A stretch of 54,352 nt of DNA, from assembly GCA_001516125.1 (NCBI GenBank), contig LOEX01000052.1, forward strand, positions 1-54,352. Reading direction: 5' to 3'. The translations under genes and the position numbers were made by a program. The first letter of the stretch is position 1. Each line of letters starts with the position of its first letter. The notes beneath the pieces are model-generated. The model was not told where the DNA came from, did not search any database, and saw only the letters and a list, made by a program, of their open reading frames with translations. This stretch comes from Sphingomonadales bacterium BRH_c42 (GTDB lineage: Bacteria; Pseudomonadota; Alphaproteobacteria; Sphingomonadales; Sphingomonadaceae). Below, piece by piece: positions 53,099 through 54,352 of this stretch.

Positions 53099-54352
53099 AT
53101 GGCGAGACTTTGGGCACTGGCGGCGGCGCTTGTGGGGGCGATCATCCTTGCGATCGCCGCGACTACGCCGCCCACGCCGCGGCCGGCCAATGCGCCTGCC
53201 GGGGCCTTCTCTGCCGGACGCGCGATGGAGGACGTTCGCATCATAGCCGCCCGGCCGCATCCCACCGGTAGCAGCGCAAATGACAACGTGCGCGATTTTC
53301 TCGTCCGCCGACTGACCACGATGGGGCTGCAAGTGACCGTCGACTCCGCCCCGCTGAGCGAGGCTGCGCAGGACAGGCTCAGTTACTGGGCCAAGTCGGA
53401 AATGCCGCCCACGCGCCTGACCAATGTGATCGCCGTGCTGCCAGGGGCCGACAGTAGCAAACCCGCACTGGCGCTGATGGCGCATTATGACAGCGTGTGG
53501 GATTCGCCGGGGGCCTCCGACGATGCTGCCGGGGTAGCGACCATCCTCGAGACGGTGCGCGCGCTGCAAGTATCGGGCGGGCTCCAGCGCGATCTCATCG
53601 TGCTGATTACCGACGCGGAAGAATTGGGACTGCAAGGCGCGGCGCATTTCTTTGCCAATCACCCGATGAAGGACCGGATCGGGACGATCATCAACATGGA
53701 GGCGCGCGGCGGGGGCGGGCGGACGACGATGTTCGAAATGTCGCTGGGCAATGGCGATGCAATGCGGCTGTTCCAGGACAGCGTAAAACGTCCGGCAACA
53801 TCCTCGCTGGGTGTGTTCGTTTACCGCTTGCTGCCCAACGATACCGATCTCACTCCGGCGCTGGCAGGGCCATACACCGCCTATAATTTCGCCTTCATCG
53901 GACGCCCCGGCCTGTATCATTCACCGCTGATAACGCCCGAGCGGCTCGATCAGGGATCGCTGCAGGACATGGGCGATCAGGTGCTCGACCTGTCGCGCGC
54001 GTTGCTGGAACAGGACGAACTGCCTGGGAAAACTCCGGATCTGGCATTCTTCGACCTGTTTGGCCTCATGACCATAGCATACGCTCCGGCCCTCGGTTGG
54101 GCGATGCTGGGGCTGGGCGCACTGGCCTATGTGGGCGCCCTGTGGGGCAGGCTCGATCGCGGGGCATTCATTGCCGGTACGGGGCGGTGGCTCGCCGTGG
54201 TGGCGACGGGCGGTGCGCTGCTATTCCTTGGCAACCTGCTTTCGGGCGCGGACGGCCCGGTGCAATATTATGACCGGTTGGCGGCGATTCCACGGCTCGA
54301 GGCGATGGCGCTGCTCGGTTGCCTCGCGGCTGCGCTGCTGGTGCTGCGCAAG
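53099..54352 (+). CDS. Membrane-anchored M28 aminopeptidase (3' end outside window)
   Basis: The 418 visible residues run off the window with no stop. MARLWALAAALVGAIILAIAA is a membrane anchor, then an M28 peptidase domain (about 40-310): ALMAHYDSVWDSPGASDDAAGVATILE (His and Asp metal ligands), VLITDAEELGLQGAAHFF (catalytic and ligand Glu) and NMEARGGG, with the last His in GLYHSPLIT. From about 320 further hydrophobic segments begin (LFGLMTIAYAPALGWAMLGLGALAYVG), so it continues as a multi-pass protein like fungal PFF1 and animal ERMP1. GGAGGGG lies seven bases before the ATG. Confidence 0.88.
   Translation, partial: MARLWALAAALVGAIILAIAATTPPTPRPANAPAGAFSAGRAMEDVRIIAARPHPTGSSANDNVRDFLVRRLTTMGLQVTVDSAPLSEAAQDRLSYWAKSEMPPTRLTNVIAVLPGADSSKPALALMAHYDSVWDSPGASDDAAGVATILETVRALQVSGGLQRDLIVLITDAEELGLQGAAHFFANHPMKDRIGTIINMEARGGGGRTTMFEMSLGNGDAMRLFQDSVKRPATSSLGVFVYRLLPNDTDLTPALAGPYTAYNFAFIGRPGLYHSPLITPERLDQGSLQDMGDQVLDLSRALLEQDELPGKTPDLAFFDLFGLMTIAYAPALGWAMLGLGALAYVGALWGRLDRGAFIAGTGRWLAVVATGGALLFLGNLLSGADGPVQYYDRLAAIPRLEAMALLGCLAAALLVLRK

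Overview
The window is chromosomal core DNA from a high-GC alphaproteobacterium, most likely Sphingomonadales and probably the Erythrobacteraceae. The evidence is a Coq4-type ubiquinone gene, an NMO-type nitronate monooxygenase, several exported peptidases (M2, S9, M28), an acidic C-terminal extension on ribosomal protein L9, and gene-dense DNA with very short intergenic gaps. This lineage call is inferred from gene content; no 16S gene is present. I see no insertion sequence, prophage, CRISPR array or integrated element.

Layout. 1-6805: a MarR/HlyD efflux pair, then a plus-strand run (DsbA-like isomerase, GFA-family protein, alpha/beta hydrolase, M2 peptidase lipoprotein, retropepsin-like RimB, RimK, YbjN-domain protein). 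6818-9607: AMP nucleosidase and rpsF-rpsR-rplI on the minus strand. 9836-11741: two membrane proteins and a PilZ protein. 11804-17996: the phosphate block phoR-pstCAB-phoU-phoB, without pstS. 18089-20114: two tRNA-Glu genes and recJ. 20160-24279: flavodoxin-like protein, an unknown protein paired with an AHH-motif nuclease-like protein, nitronate monooxygenase and an amidohydrolase. 24512-33945: S9 peptidase, leuA, a YHS lipoprotein and ilvB-ilvN-ilvC followed by an FMN-dependent hydroxyacid oxidase. 33915-42745: miaA/serB (overlapping divergent starts), coq4, DUF3052, purL, a membrane protein, xseB-ispA-coaD and an exported cyclophilin. 42821-48897: queA, an ABC-2 transporter, two envelope proteins, tgt and chorismate mutase. 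48961-54352: rpsD, trmJ, nrdR, a small membrane protein, glyA, rpiB and the start of a membrane-anchored M28 peptidase.

Genes that belong together. PhoR-PhoB and PstCAB-PhoU form the phosphate response. A Pho box precedes pstC, and a second overlaps the -35 region of amn, which suggests AMP breakdown is under PhoB control. RimK and RimB are the enzymes that add and trim C-terminal glutamates on ribosomal protein S6, and rpsF lies about 3 kb away. leuA and ilvBNC supply branched-chain amino acids. Both transcription units carry short leader peptides rich in the end-product amino acids, followed by hairpins, which is the signature of attenuation; the ilvB leader overlaps the 3' end of miaA in another frame. 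queA and tgt act in queuosine synthesis.

I do not see a clearly new multi-gene system. The least explained parts are the unknown/AHH gene pair, the two palindromes in front of coq4, and the nested ilvB leader.
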